Assembly: GCF_004217285.1 (NCBI RefSeq)
Contig: NZ_SHKS01000006.1
Location: forward strand, 310,001 to 374,000
From: Streptomyces sp. BK239
Lineage (GTDB): Bacteria > Actinomycetota > Actinomycetes > Streptomycetales > Streptomycetaceae
Reading direction: 5' to 3'
Length of the DNA: 64,000 bases
The number at the start of each line of letters is the position of its first letter. Within the stretch, counting starts at the first letter, position 1. The notes beneath the pieces were generated by a model. It saw only the letters and a list, made by a program, of their open reading frames with translations. It did no database searches and was not told the origin of the DNA. Below, in pieces: positions 15,581 to 23,527 of this stretch. The translations under genes were made by a program, and so were the position numbers.

Positions 15581-16225
15581 GTGCAGACCGTCCACCCCGT
15601 GACGCGCAAGGCGACCCGGCCGCGCGCCGACGCCCTGCGCAACCGGGAGCGGATCGTCACCGCCGCCCGCGAGATGTTCGTCGAACTCGGCCCCGACGTG
15701 CCGCTCGACGACATCGCCCGCCGGGCCGGCGTCGGCAACGCCACGGTGTACCGCAACTTCCCCGACCGCGACGCGCTGATCCGCGAGGTCGTCTGCTCCG
15801 TCATGGACCGGACGGCCGAGGCGGCCCGGCAGGCGCTCGCGGAGACCGGCGACGCCTTCGGCGCGCTGGAGCGCTTCGTGCACGAGGCCGCCGACGAGCG
15901 CATCGGCGCGCTGTGCCCGATGTCCGCCAGTACGTTCGACGAGAACCACCCCGACCTCGTGGCCGCCCGGCTCCGCGCCGAGCAGCTGATCGACGAGGTC
16001 ATGGAGCGCGCCCGGCAGGCGGGGCAGCTCCGCGCCGACGTGGGCATCGGGGACCTGATGGTCGCCGTGGCCCAGCTCAGCCGCCCGCCGGCCGGCACCG
16101 CCTGCCTGAGCGCCGACCGTTTCGTCCACCGCCATCTTCAGCTGTTCCTGGACGGACTGCGGGCCCCGGCCCGATCCGTTCTGCCGGGCGCGGCCGTGAC
16201 CATGGAGGACCTCCGCCAGGCCTGA
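15581..16225 (+). CDS. TetR-family repressor
   Basis: 214-residue TetR regulator. The N-terminal HTH is clear (RERIVTAAREMFVELGPDVP, LDDIARRAGVGNATVYRNFP, DRDALIREV), followed by a ligand-binding helical domain and a family-typical C-terminal helix (FVHRHLQLFLDGL). The GTG 15581 has an excellent ribosome site (GAAGGAGTGCACC); a longer frame from 15512 would run through the operators and is rejected. Two ACGGGGA palindromes just upstream are likely autoregulatory operators. An MFS drug exporter follows 163 bases downstream on the same strand, so this is probably its local repressor. Confidence 0.92.
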   Translation: MQTVHPVTRKATRPRADALRNRERIVTAAREMFVELGPDVPLDDIARRAGVGNATVYRNFPDRDALIREVVCSVMDRTAEAARQALAETGDAFGALERFVHEAADERIGALCPMSASTFDENHPDLVAARLRAEQLIDEVMERARQAGQLRADVGIGDLMVAVAQLSRPPAGTACLSADRFVHRHLQLFLDGLRAPARSVLPGAAVTMEDLRQA

Positions 16226-16388
16226 CCCACCTGAGTCACCTCACCCATCCGACCTACGTCACCCAGCCAGCCCCGAGCTGATCCGCGTCAGCCCGCAGAC
16301 CTTCCGGCCGTCGCCGTTGCCGTGTCGTCGACGCGCCGCGCCTTTTCCCGTCTTTTTTCCGTCACGCAGTCCCGAAGTGGGTACCTCC

Positions 16389-17927
16389 ATGTCTGAAACA
16401 GCCAGCAAGGCTCCCGGCGCCGTCCAGGCGGACCCGGGCCGCTGGAAAGCGCTCGTCTTCATCGCGCTGGCCCAGCTGATGGTCGTCCTCGACGCCACCA
16501 TCGTGAACATCGCCCTGCCTTCCGCCCAGCAGGACCTGGGCATCTCCGACGGCAACCGGCAGTGGGTCGTCACTGCCTACGCCCTCGCCTTCGGCGGTCT
16601 GCTCCTCTTCGGCGGCCGGATCGCCGACCTGTGGGGCCGCAAGCGGGCCTTCGTCGTCGGCCTGGCCGGTTTCGCCGCCGCCTCCGCGCTGGGCGGCGCG
16701 GCCACCAACGAGGCGATGATGTTCGGCGCCCGCGCACTCCAGGGCGTGTTCGGCGCGCTGCTCGCGCCCGCCGCGCTCTCCCTGCTCGCCGTGATGTTCA
16801 CCGACGCCAAGGAGCGCGCCAAGGCGTTCGGCATCTACGGCGCGATCGCGGGCGGCGGCGGCGCCGTCGGCCTGATCCTCGGCGGCTTCCTCACCGAGTA
16901 CCTGGACTGGCGCTGGACGTTCTTCGTGAACATCCCCTTCGCCGTCGTCGCCGCGGCCGGCGCGTACTTCGTCATCCGTGAGCCGGAGGGCGGCCGCAAC
17001 CGCTCGCCGCTCGACATCCCCGGCGTCATCCTGTCCACCCTGGGCCTGGTCGCTCTGGTGTACGGCTTCACGCGCGCCGAGTCCGAGGGCTGGAGCGACT
17101 CCCTGACCATCGGCATGTTCGTCGCGTCCGGTGTGCTGCTGCTGGCGTTCGTGCTGGTCGAGGCGAAGGTCAAGGCCCCGCTGCTGCCCCTGCGTGTGGT
17201 CACCGAGCGCAACCGCGGCGGCGTCTACCTCTCGCTCGGCCTGGCGATCATCGCCATGTTCGGCCTGTTCCTCTTCCTTACCTACTACCTGCAGGTCGTG
17301 AAGGGCTACACGCCGGTGAAGACCGGCTTCGCCTTCCTGCCGATGATCGTGGGCATGATCACCGGGTCCACCCAGATCGGCGCCCGGCTGATGACCCGGG
17401 TCCCGCCGCGGCTGCTGATGGGCCCCGGCTTCCTGGTCGCCGCCCTCGGCATGCTGCTGCTGACCCGCATGGAGATCGGCTCCTCCTACGCGACCCTGCT
17501 GCTGCCGGCGATGCTGCTGCTCGGCCTGGGTATGGGCTCGGCGTTCATGCCGGCCATGTCTCTGTCCACGCAGGGCGTCCAGGCCCGGGACGCCGGTGTC
17601 GCCTCCGCGATGGTCAACACCTCGCAGCAGGTGGGCGGCGCGATCGGCACCGCCCTGCTGAACACCGTCGCCGCGTCCGCGACCACGTCGTACATCACGG
17701 ACCACATGGCCTCGGCGACCTCCGCTCCGCAGCGGCAGCTGGTCCAGCTGGAGGGCATGGTGCACGGCTACACCAACGCGATCTGGTTCGCCGTCGGCAT
17801 CCTGGTCACCGCCGCGGTGATCGCCCTGACCCTCGTCAACGCCGGCAAGCCGGACATGGGCGCGGTGACCGGCTCCGACGCGCAGGACGCCGACGACGCG
17901 GTGCCGGTCCCGGTGGTCGCCCACTGA
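16389..17927 (+). CDS. MFS drug efflux transporter, DHA2/EmrB-QacA family
   Basis: 512 residues with about 14 transmembrane helices. Helix 1 carries the DHA2 signature (LMVVLDATIVNIALPSAQQD), loop 2-3 has GGRIADLWGRKRAF (motif A), and motif C lies near GAIAGGGGAVGLILGGFL. A short cytoplasmic C-terminus ends in Asp/Val-rich sequence. It should be a proton-driven exporter of hydrophobic drugs or metabolites. The ATG 16389 was chosen because the upstream frame is Pro/Arg-rich; its ribosome site is weak. It follows the TetR gene and is probably repressed by it. Confidence 0.93.
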   Translation: MSETASKAPGAVQADPGRWKALVFIALAQLMVVLDATIVNIALPSAQQDLGISDGNRQWVVTAYALAFGGLLLFGGRIADLWGRKRAFVVGLAGFAAASALGGAATNEAMMFGARALQGVFGALLAPAALSLLAVMFTDAKERAKAFGIYGAIAGGGGAVGLILGGFLTEYLDWRWTFFVNIPFAVVAAAGAYFVIREPEGGRNRSPLDIPGVILSTLGLVALVYGFTRAESEGWSDSLTIGMFVASGVLLLAFVLVEAKVKAPLLPLRVVTERNRGGVYLSLGLAIIAMFGLFLFLTYYLQVVKGYTPVKTGFAFLPMIVGMITGSTQIGARLMTRVPPRLLMGPGFLVAALGMLLLTRMEIGSSYATLLLPAMLLLGLGMGSAFMPAMSLSTQGVQARDAGVASAMVNTSQQVGGAIGTALLNTVAASATTSYITDHMASATSAPQRQLVQLEGMVHGYTNAIWFAVGILVTAAVIALTLVNAGKPDMGAVTGSDAQDADDAVPVPVVAH

Positions 17928-17937
17928 CCCCCGGCCG

Positions 17938-18016
17938 CTAGTGCCGTGACCGGAAAGGTTCACCGGCTCGCGACGCCCGCGAGCTTCCCGGCAAACCTTT
18001 CCGGTCACGGCACTAG
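17938..18016. repeat. 79-bp palindromic element with perfect 23-bp inverted repeats (MITE-like)
   Basis: CTAGTGCCGTGACCGGAAAG with GTT (17938-17960) is repeated exactly in inverse orientation at 17994-18016. The 33-base centre also folds (CTCGCG-ACGCC-CGCGAG), so the whole element can form one long hairpin. The outer four bases are CTAG on both sides and might be a target duplication or part of the repeats. It lies between convergent MFS and MarR genes, so it could also stop transcription in both directions. Confidence 0.7.
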
Positions 18017-18086
18017 GGGGGGCTTCCCGCCGACCGGCGCGTTCGGAAGGGCGCCCGCCCACCGGCACCCGCGCCCCGGCGGAGCC

Positions 18087-18596
18087 TCACCTCAGCCAGG
18101 GCAGGTCCGCCCCCGCCTCGTTGGGCTGCAGTCCCTCGGCGATGATCTCCATGATCTCGCCGAGGGACTTCTGCTGTTCCGGGGTGAGCCGGTCGAAGAG
18201 CGCGTTGCGTACGGCGTTCACATGGCCCGGCGCGGCGCTCTTCAGCATCTCCAGTCCCTGCTCGGTCAGCACCGCGAACTGGCCGCGCTTGTCCGAGGGA
18301 CAGTCCTCGCGGCGCACCCAGCCGTTCTTCTCCAGGCGGGCGACGGCGTGGGAGAGACGGGACCGGGTGATCTTCGCCTGCATGGCCAGCTCGGTCATGC
18401 GCAGCCGCCGGCGCGGGGCCTCGGCGAGTTTGACGAGGAGCCCGTAGTAGACGTGCGGCATCCCCGCGTCCCGTTGGAGCTGGCGGTCCATGTGGTCTTC
18501 GAGGAGGTACGTGGCGTGCAGGTAGGAGCGCCAGATGCGCTGCTCCTCTGCGGTGAGCCACTGGGGCTCTTCAGCGGGTGCGGCAGCCGTCTTCAT
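18087..18596 (-). CDS. MarR-family regulator
   Basis: 169-residue winged-helix regulator. The DNA-binding core is RMTELAMQAKITRSRLSHAV followed by ARLEKNGWVRREDCPSDKRG with the typical wing (D-x-R-G), then AVLTEQGLEMLKSAAPGHV and C-terminal dimerisation helices. The start is ATG 18596 (MKTAAAPAEEPQWL); the frame upstream runs through the operator region. The dioxygenase gene 123 bases away is divergent, and the gap contains a good promoter plus two palindromes, so this protein most likely represses both itself and that gene in response to a phenolic ligand. The ligand is inferred from the MarR/dioxygenase pairing. Confidence 0.93.
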   Translation of the reverse strand: MKTAAAPAEEPQWLTAEEQRIWRSYLHATYLLEDHMDRQLQRDAGMPHVYYGLLVKLAEAPRRRLRMTELAMQAKITRSRLSHAVARLEKNGWVRREDCPSDKRGQFAVLTEQGLEMLKSAAPGHVNAVRNALFDRLTPEQQKSLGEIMEIIAEGLQPNEAGADLPWLR

Positions 18597-18621
18597 GTAC
18601 CCCACTGTACGGGTTTCGTCC

Positions 18622-18650
18622 TTGAAACTTAAACAAGTGGTGCGTACAGT
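18622..18650 (+). promoter_or_regulatory. Promoter of the DODA dioxygenase gene
   Basis: TTGAAA (18622-18627), 17-base spacer, TACAGT (18645-18650), an excellent sigma-70 type match. A CTTG-N9-CAAG palindrome (18621-18637) overlaps the -35 box, suggesting direct blocking by MarR. Confidence 0.7.
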
Positions 18651-18660
18651 GAGATGGAGA

Positions 18661-18676
18661 TGAAGTTTATTCTTCA
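18661..18676. promoter_or_regulatory. MarR operator candidate
   Basis: TGAAG-TTTATT-CTTCA, a perfect 5-bp inverted repeat in an AT-rich patch that stands out against the GC-rich surroundings. It lies just past the predicted transcription start of the dioxygenase gene, where a repressor would act as a roadblock. Confidence 0.55.
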
Positions 18677-18718
18677 AGCAAAGCTGTCGAGGGTCCGGCC
18701 CTCGGAGGGAGTCACGCC

Positions 18719-19534
18719 ATGTCCGCCCCCGCCGCTCAGGAACGCGCCGTCCCGCACGAGTGGGAGCGCATGCCCGCCCTGTACCTCAGCCACGGCGCCC
18801 CGCCCCTCGCGGACGATCCGGTCTGGCCCGGCCAGCTCGCCGCCTGGTCCGCCGGCCTGCCCCGGCCCAGGGCGATCCTCATGGTCTCCGCCCACTGGGA
18901 GGAGGCCCCGCTCGCCCTCGGCGCCGTGGAGACCGTCCCTCTGGTCTACGACTTCTGGGGCTTCCCCGAGCACTACTACCAGGTGACCTACGGCGCCCCC
19001 GGCGCACCGGAGCTCGCCGAGAGCGTGCGCAAGCTGCTGCGCGCCCCCGGTATGCCCGTCCAGGACATCCCCGACCGCGGCCTCGACCACGGTGCGTACG
19101 TCCCGCTCGTCGAGATGTTCCCGGACGCGGACATCCCCGTGCTGCAGATCTCCATGCCGACCCTCGACCCGGTGCGGCTGATGGAGATCGGACGCCGGCT
19201 CGCGCCCCTGCGCGACGAGGGCGTCCTGATCGTCGGCTCCGGCTTCTTCACCCACAACCTCGCCGCGCTGCGCCACGCCGGCGGCGTGCCCGGCTGGTCG
19301 ACCGAGTTCGACGACTGGGGGCGGCGGGCGCTCGACGCTGGCGACGTCGACGCGCTCCTCGACTTCACCCGCAAGTCACCGGCGGGCCTGCTCGCCCACC
19401 CGCGCACCGAGCACTTCGCACCGCTGTTCGTGACGATGGGCGCCGCGGACGCGTTCGGCGAGCTGGGGGAGCAGCGGTCGGTGATCGACGGCTTCTGGCT
19501 GGGCCTGGCCAAGCGGTCGGTGCAGTTCGGCTGA
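18719..19534 (+). CDS. DODA-type extradiol dioxygenase (LigB superfamily)
   Basis: 271-residue protein of the 4,5-DOPA dioxygenase (YgiD/LigB) family: non-haem metal enzymes that open catechol-type rings. Metal-ligand His residues are in LYLSHGAPPL, MVSAHWEEAP and GLDHGAYVPLVEMFP, with a further catalytic His in HPRTEHFAPLFV. Length and motif order match the family. The start ATG 18719 follows a GGAG-containing leader. It is divergent from a MarR gene and has operator-like palindromes at its promoter, so it is probably induced by aromatic compounds. The natural substrate cannot be read from sequence. Confidence 0.9.
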   Translation: MSAPAAQERAVPHEWERMPALYLSHGAPPLADDPVWPGQLAAWSAGLPRPRAILMVSAHWEEAPLALGAVETVPLVYDFWGFPEHYYQVTYGAPGAPELAESVRKLLRAPGMPVQDIPDRGLDHGAYVPLVEMFPDADIPVLQISMPTLDPVRLMEIGRRLAPLRDEGVLIVGSGFFTHNLAALRHAGGVPGWSTEFDDWGRRALDAGDVDALLDFTRKSPAGLLAHPRTEHFAPLFVTMGAADAFGELGEQRSVIDGFWLGLAKRSVQFG

Positions 19535-19590
19535 GCGCGCGCAGGGACGCCGCGCCTGCCCGCGCCGCCCCGCCTGGCCGCCCCGTGCCC

Positions 19591-20106
19591 TCACAGCTCC
19601 TTCTCGTACCAGGCCACGTCCCAGTACCTGCCGAACTTGCGGCCGATCTCCCGGTAGGTGCCGATGTAGCGGAACCCGAAGCGTTCGTGCAGACGGGTGG
19701 ACGCCTCGTTGGGCAGCGCGATGCCCGCGTACGCGCGGTGCAGGTCCTCGCCGGCCAGCGCCTCGAAGAGCGCCTCGTAGAGCAGGGTGCCGACACCGCG
19801 GCGGCCGGCGCCCGCGGCCACGTAGACCGTCACCTCCACCGACGTCGAGTAGGCGGCCTTCGGGCGGTGGGGGCTGGAGGTGGCGTATCCCAGAATCTCC
19901 TGTGAACCGGCGTCCACGGCAACCATCAGGCGGTACGGCCCGTCTTCAGGGTGGGAGAGCAGCCAAGGGCGGCGCTCCTCCACCGTGAAGGCCACCGTGT
20001 CGAATGTGATGGGCGTCTCACGTACGTAGTGGTTGTAGAGCTCCGTGAGGGCTTCGAGGTCCGCCTCGACTCCCGGTCTGACCTGCACCTCTGTACGGTC
20101 CGACAT
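19591..20106 (-). CDS. GNAT acetyltransferase, phosphinothricin-acetyltransferase-like
   Basis: 171-residue GNAT enzyme. It opens with VRPGVEADLEALTELYNHYV, has VTVYVAAGAGRRGVGTLLYE as the acetyl-CoA binding motif A (R-x-x-G-x-G/A), and ends with ERFGFRYIGTYREIGRKFGR, WDVAWYEKEL. This pattern matches the Bar/Pat group, which acetylates phosphinothricin, methionine sulfoximine or related amino compounds. Sequence alone does not prove resistance activity. The ATG 20106 has a strong ribosome site (GGGAGGCGAGAGG). It is divergent from hrdD with ~170 bases between. Confidence 0.88.
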   Translation of the reverse strand: MSDRTEVQVRPGVEADLEALTELYNHYVRETPITFDTVAFTVEERRPWLLSHPEDGPYRLMVAVDAGSQEILGYATSSPHRPKAAYSTSVEVTVYVAAGAGRRGVGTLLYEALFEALAGEDLHRAYAGIALPNEASTRLHERFGFRYIGTYREIGRKFGRYWDVAWYEKEL

Positions 20107-20169
20107 CCTCTCGCCTCCCTGGGTGGCCGGACAGGGTACTGCATGATCAGAAAATTCGTGGGTCGGGTT

Positions 20170-20196
20170 GGGAATTCTGTCCTGATTCCAGTCGTT
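20170..20196 (+). promoter_or_regulatory. hrdD p1: SigR-type promoter of hrdD
   Basis: GGGAAT (20170-20175), exactly 18 bases, GTT (20194-20196), an exact match to the SigR consensus GGGAAT-N18-GTT. It lies 84 bases before the hrdD start. In S. coelicolor one hrdD promoter is a known SigR (thiol-oxidative stress) target, so the site is probably conserved. Confidence 0.8.
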
Positions 20197-20279
20197 GTTT
20201 CCATCGGATGCCGGGCACACGAGAAGAGTGCCGAGCGTCTACGGACCACCCGCTGACCCACCATCGCAAGGGAGCACGC

Positions 20280-21275
20280 ATGGCAACCCGTGCCGTCGCC
20301 CGTCGTCAGTCCGCCACCGGCGAGACCGGCGCGGCAAGCAGTGTTCGCGTCCACGGCGGGGAGCTCGCCGACCGCGATCTGGTCGGCATGTACCTCGACG
20401 AGATCGCGCGCACACCACTGCTCGACGCCGCCAAGGAAGTCGAGCTGTCGCAGATCATCGAAGCGGGTGTGTTCGCGCGACAGGTCCTCGACGGGTACGA
20501 GGACTCCAAGGCGGACGCCTCCCGTGAGGAGCTCGAAGCCCTCGTCGCCGACGGGGAGCGCGCCAAGGACGTCTTCATCCGTTCCAACCTGCGCCTGGTC
20601 GTCGCGGTCGCCCGCCGCTACCCGCGCAGCGGCCTGCCCCTGCTCGACCTGATCCAGGAGGGCAACGCCGGGCTGGTGCGCGCGGTCGAGAAGTTCGACT
20701 ACCGCAAGGGCTTCAAGTTCTCCACGTACGCGACCTGGTGGATCCGCCAGGCGATCACGCGCTCGATAGCGGACCAGTCGCGCACGATCCGGCTGCCCGT
20801 CCACCTGGTGGAGGAACTGGGCCGCATCCGCCGCGTCCAGCGCGAGTTCAACCGGGAGAACGGCCGTGACCCGGAGCCCGTGGAGATCGCCGAGGAGCTG
20901 GGCTCCACGCCGGAGCGCGTCATCGACGTGCTCGACTGGGCCCGTGACCCGGTCTCGCTGAACATGTCGGTGGACGACGAGGGCGAGACGCAGTTCGGCG
21001 ACCTGCTGGAGGACACCTCCGCGGTCTCGCCGGAGCAGTCCGTTCTGACGCTGCTGCGCAGCGAGGAGCTCGACGGCCTGATCGACCGCCTCGACCCGCG
21101 CACGGCCTCCATCATCAAGATGCGCTACGGCATCGAGGACGGCCGGGAGCGCACCCTGACGGAGGTCGGCAAGCAGCACGGCCTGACCCGTGAGCGCATC
21201 CGCCAGATCGAGAAGCACGCCCTGCTGGAGCTGAAGAAGCTGGCCCGGTCCACCGGGTTCGAGGCGGCGGCGTAG
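20280..21275 (+). CDS. hrdD: RNA polymerase principal-like sigma factor HrdD
   Basis: 331-residue group 2 sigma-70 protein. Region 1.2 is DLVGMYLDEIARTPLLDAAK. Region 2 is RLVVAVARRYPRSGLPLLDL, IQEGNAGLVRAVEKFDYRKG and FKFSTYATWWIRQAITRSIA. Region 3 is IRLPVHLVEELGRIRRVQRE. Region 4.2 is TLTEVGKQHGLTRERIRQIE followed by KHALLELKKLA. The N-terminus MATRAVARRQSATGETGAAS matches my memory of HrdD rather than HrdA, HrdB or HrdC. The ATG 20280 has AAGGGAG upstream. hrdD is dispensable in S. coelicolor and overlaps HrdB in promoter recognition; the SigR-type promoter links it to oxidative stress. Confidence 0.93.
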   Translation: MATRAVARRQSATGETGAASSVRVHGGELADRDLVGMYLDEIARTPLLDAAKEVELSQIIEAGVFARQVLDGYEDSKADASREELEALVADGERAKDVFIRSNLRLVVAVARRYPRSGLPLLDLIQEGNAGLVRAVEKFDYRKGFKFSTYATWWIRQAITRSIADQSRTIRLPVHLVEELGRIRRVQREFNRENGRDPEPVEIAEELGSTPERVIDVLDWARDPVSLNMSVDDEGETQFGDLLEDTSAVSPEQSVLTLLRSEELDGLIDRLDPRTASIIKMRYGIEDGRERTLTEVGKQHGLTRERIRQIEKHALLELKKLARSTGFEAAA

Positions 21276-21322
21276 CCGAAGAGACCGGTGCCGTCCTCAA
21301 GGCGCCGTGGAGACCCCGCTGT

Positions 21323-21345
21323 GCGCCGCCCCTCGCGGGCGGCGC
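21323..21345 (+). terminator. hrdD terminator hairpin
   Basis: GCGCCGCCC and GGGCGGCGC form a perfect 9-bp stem with a 5-base loop, 48 bases after the hrdD stop. No U-tract, as is common in Streptomyces. Confidence 0.6.
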
Positions 21346-21616
21346 CGGGCCGCCGCGTGGACGGGCTGAGTGAGCCGCCTCGCGCGCACGGTGGCCGAAG
21401 TCCGCGCCAACATGGCGATACAACGCCGCTTAACCGGTGACACCGGGGGAACAAGAATTCCAGGCACGGGAGTTCGGACCCACCGGACCCCGAAGCCGTA
21501 CGACCACGTGGCCCGCGTCGCACCTCGGCTTCGCGCCGAGCGTCCGCTTCGCATGCCATGCGCAGGAACCCCCGGACCACGTCCCGACGCACCCCCCCCG
21601 GCGGCGGGACTGCCCC

Positions 21617-21663
21617 AGGCCGGGCCTCGGCGCCTTCCCCCCCAAGGCGCCGGGCCCGGCCTT
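21617..21663 (+). terminator. Strong terminator upstream of the TetR gene
   Basis: AGGCCGGGCCTCGGCGCCTT pairs with the inverse at 21644-21663 (one or two bulges) around a C7 loop, then CTTCTTCT. The pyrimidine-rich tail makes it a good intrinsic terminator for plus-strand transcription. Confidence 0.7.
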
Positions 21664-21797
21664 CTTCTCACGCCGGTCACGTGCGCCAGGCTTCCCGCCC
21701 GCGCCCGGACATGCGGAACGGCGGGTCACCCCGTACCTGAACCCCGGGGTGGCCCGCCTGAATGGCAGATTGTGTCACAGGGGCATAGCCTGCAACT

Positions 21798-22460
21798 GTG
21801 ACCAGTTCCACCCCCGCTCCGGTCCCGGCATCGGCCTCGCTGACCGAGCGACGCAAAGCGGAGACACGGATGGAGATCGCGCGGGCGGCCGCCCGCCTCT
21901 TCGTGAGCCGCGGCCTCAAAGCCACCCGGGCCGAGGACATCGCCGGCGCCGCGGGCATCGCTCCCCGCACCTTCTACCGGTACTTCGCCACCAAGGAGGA
22001 AGCCGTCGCGCCCCTCTACGCGGAGGGCGCCCGGCGCTGGGCCGACGCGGTGCGCGACGCCCCGCGCGAACTGCCCCTGCCGCAGGCGCTGGAACACGCG
22101 GTGCGGCACACCCTCACCCCCGGCGAGGGGGTGTCGGCCGCGGCCTGGGAATGGGCCCGCACCCTGATCCGCCTCGCCGCGAGCAGTCCTGCCCTGGGCA
22201 AGGTCTGGGCCGAGGTCTGCCACACCTCGGAGGAGACGCTCGCGCGGATCCTGCGGGAGCGGCGCGCGGGCGCCCCGGAGCACGACGACGTCACCGGCCT
22301 GACCGCCGACGAACGGTTCACCGCGGCGGTCGCCGACGCCGCGGTGAGGGTGGCCGTCGAGAGCTGGTCCCGGGGCGACCAGCCGCCGACCGGCCCGCAG
22401 GGCCCGGCCGAACTGGCCCTGCGCAACCTGGAGAAGCTCCGCGGGACCGGCTGGGAGTAG
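21798..22460 (+). CDS. TetR-family regulator
   Basis: 220-residue TetR protein. The HTH is RMEIARAAARLFVSRGLKAT followed by RAEDIAGAAGIAPRTFYRYF and ATKEEAVAPLY; the rest is a helical ligand domain. The GTG 21798 lacks a ribosome site but follows TAGCCT by six bases, so it is probably translated from a leaderless mRNA. By position next to hrdD it corresponds, from memory, to an S. coelicolor TetR regulator reported to repress antibiotic production and differentiation when over-expressed. That equivalence is inferred from gene order only. The gene is convergent with the WYL regulator gene. Confidence 0.88.
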   Translation: MTSSTPAPVPASASLTERRKAETRMEIARAAARLFVSRGLKATRAEDIAGAAGIAPRTFYRYFATKEEAVAPLYAEGARRWADAVRDAPRELPLPQALEHAVRHTLTPGEGVSAAAWEWARTLIRLAASSPALGKVWAEVCHTSEETLARILRERRAGAPEHDDVTGLTADERFTAAVADAAVRVAVESWSRGDQPPTGPQGPAELALRNLEKLRGTGWE

Positions 22461-22462
22461 CC

Positions 22463-23464
22463 CTACTCCTGCGAACCCGCCCCCGCCCTGCTCAGTCTCC
22501 CGCCCAACTCCCTCACGCACTCGACCAGTTCACCCGGCCCGTGAACGGTGAACTCGCAGCCGACCAGGGCCAGGCGCATCGCCACCCATTCCACCGGGTC
22601 ACTGGTCACCCCACGCAGCCGGCAGCCGCTCATGGTCCCGTCCTCTGAACCTTCGCCGGTTTCGGAGCCCGAGGTGAGCCAGGCGGGCAGCCGGGCGGTG
22701 ACGAACTCGGCCGGCTCCGCGAACGTGACGTCGTACGCGTACTCACGGGTGTCCGGGCGGCGGTGGATCGACCGGCGCAGGTACTCCGCCGCGTCCCCCG
22801 TCGGCAGTTCCCGGGGGGCGAAGCGGGCGCCGGTGGCGAAGGGGTCGCGCACGCGGTCGACACGGAAGGTCCGCCAGTCCTCCCGTTCGAGGTCGTAGGC
22901 CACCAGGTACCACCGCCGACCGGTCGACACCAGCCGGTACGGCTCGGTCAGACGGCGGGACTGCGTGCCGTCCTTCGCCCGGTAGGCGAACCGCAGCCGC
23001 TCATGACCGGCCACTGTGGACGCCATCACGGTCAGCGTCTCGGGGGCGATGCTCGCGCCGTCGCCGCTGGTCAGCGGGGTGGTCGCGGCCTGCAGAGTGG
23101 AGACGCGGTGGCGGAGGCGGGCCGGCAGCACCTGCTCCAGCTTGGCAAGGGCCCGCACCGAGGCCTCGTCCACGCCCTCCAGCGCGTGCCCGGCGCCGGC
23201 CCGCAGGCCGACCGCTATCGCCACCGCCTCCTCGTCGTCGAGGACGAGCGGCGGCATGGCCTTTCCGGCGACCAGCCGGTACCCGCCGTCCGACCCCATC
23301 GTGGCCTGGACCGGGTAGCCCAGTTCGCGCAGCCGGTCGATGTCGCGCCGGACCGTGCGCCGGGACACCCCGAGCCGGTCGGCGAGCTCGCCGCCGGGCC
23401 ATTCGCGGGGCGTCTGGAGGAGAGAGAGGAGCTGCAGCAGCCGTGCCGGAGTGTCCGTCGTCAT
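22463..23464 (-). CDS. WYL-domain (YafY/DeoR-type) regulator
   Basis: 333-residue regulator with an N-terminal HTH (LLQLLSLLQTPREWPGGELA, DRLGVSRRTVRRDIDRLREL) and a WYL domain starting near residue 140 (LRFAYRAKDGTQSRRLTEPY, RRWYLVAYDLEREDWRTFRV, DRVRDP). The WYL module is thought to bind small ligands or nucleic acids. The ATG at 23464 is 63 bases from the divergent MFS start, and that gap holds a 7-bp inverted repeat, so this protein is probably the local repressor of the exporter. Near its C-terminus the protein has a Glu/Gly/Ser-rich insert (SGSETGEGSEDGTMSG). Confidence 0.9.
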   Translation of the reverse strand: MTTDTPARLLQLLSLLQTPREWPGGELADRLGVSRRTVRRDIDRLRELGYPVQATMGSDGGYRLVAGKAMPPLVLDDEEAVAIAVGLRAGAGHALEGVDEASVRALAKLEQVLPARLRHRVSTLQAATTPLTSGDGASIAPETLTVMASTVAGHERLRFAYRAKDGTQSRRLTEPYRLVSTGRRWYLVAYDLEREDWRTFRVDRVRDPFATGARFAPRELPTGDAAEYLRRSIHRRPDTREYAYDVTFAEPAEFVTARLPAWLTSGSETGEGSEDGTMSGCRLRGVTSDPVEWVAMRLALVGCEFTVHGPGELVECVRELGGRLSRAGAGSQE

Positions 23465-23484
23465 GCCTTCGAGGATGCCGCACC

Positions 23485-23518
23485 ACTAGGACATGATCTG
23501 ACCTACTCGGCTCCTAGT
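23485..23518. promoter_or_regulatory. Operator candidate between WYL regulator and MFS gene
   Basis: ACTAGGA and TCCTAGT form a perfect 7-bp inverted repeat separated by 20 bases, occupying most of the 63-base divergent gap. The right arm ends 10 bases before the MFS ATG, so binding would block the MFS gene. Confidence 0.5.
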
Positions 23519-23527
23519 CTTCGGGGC

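Larger units (their letters stand above)
21276..21797. other. Long intergenic region with two hairpins
   Basis: About 520 bases between hrdD and a TetR gene. I see no convincing coding sequence on either strand. It holds two strong hairpins (annotated separately). The second one is 340 bases after hrdD and has a pyrimidine tail, so an untranslated transcript could end there. The last bases before the TetR start contain TAGCCT six bases upstream of the GTG, compatible with a leaderless transcript. Confidence 0.35.

Noticed and set aside
21437..22648. 403-codon frame over the TetR gene and its upstream gap
   Set aside because: Wrong frame for TetR; Pro/Arg/Gly-rich with no motif.
22763..23527. 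In-frame extension of the MFS gene upstream
   Set aside because: It overlaps the divergent WYL regulator in full and is not protein-like; ATG 23528 gives the normal MFS N-terminus.
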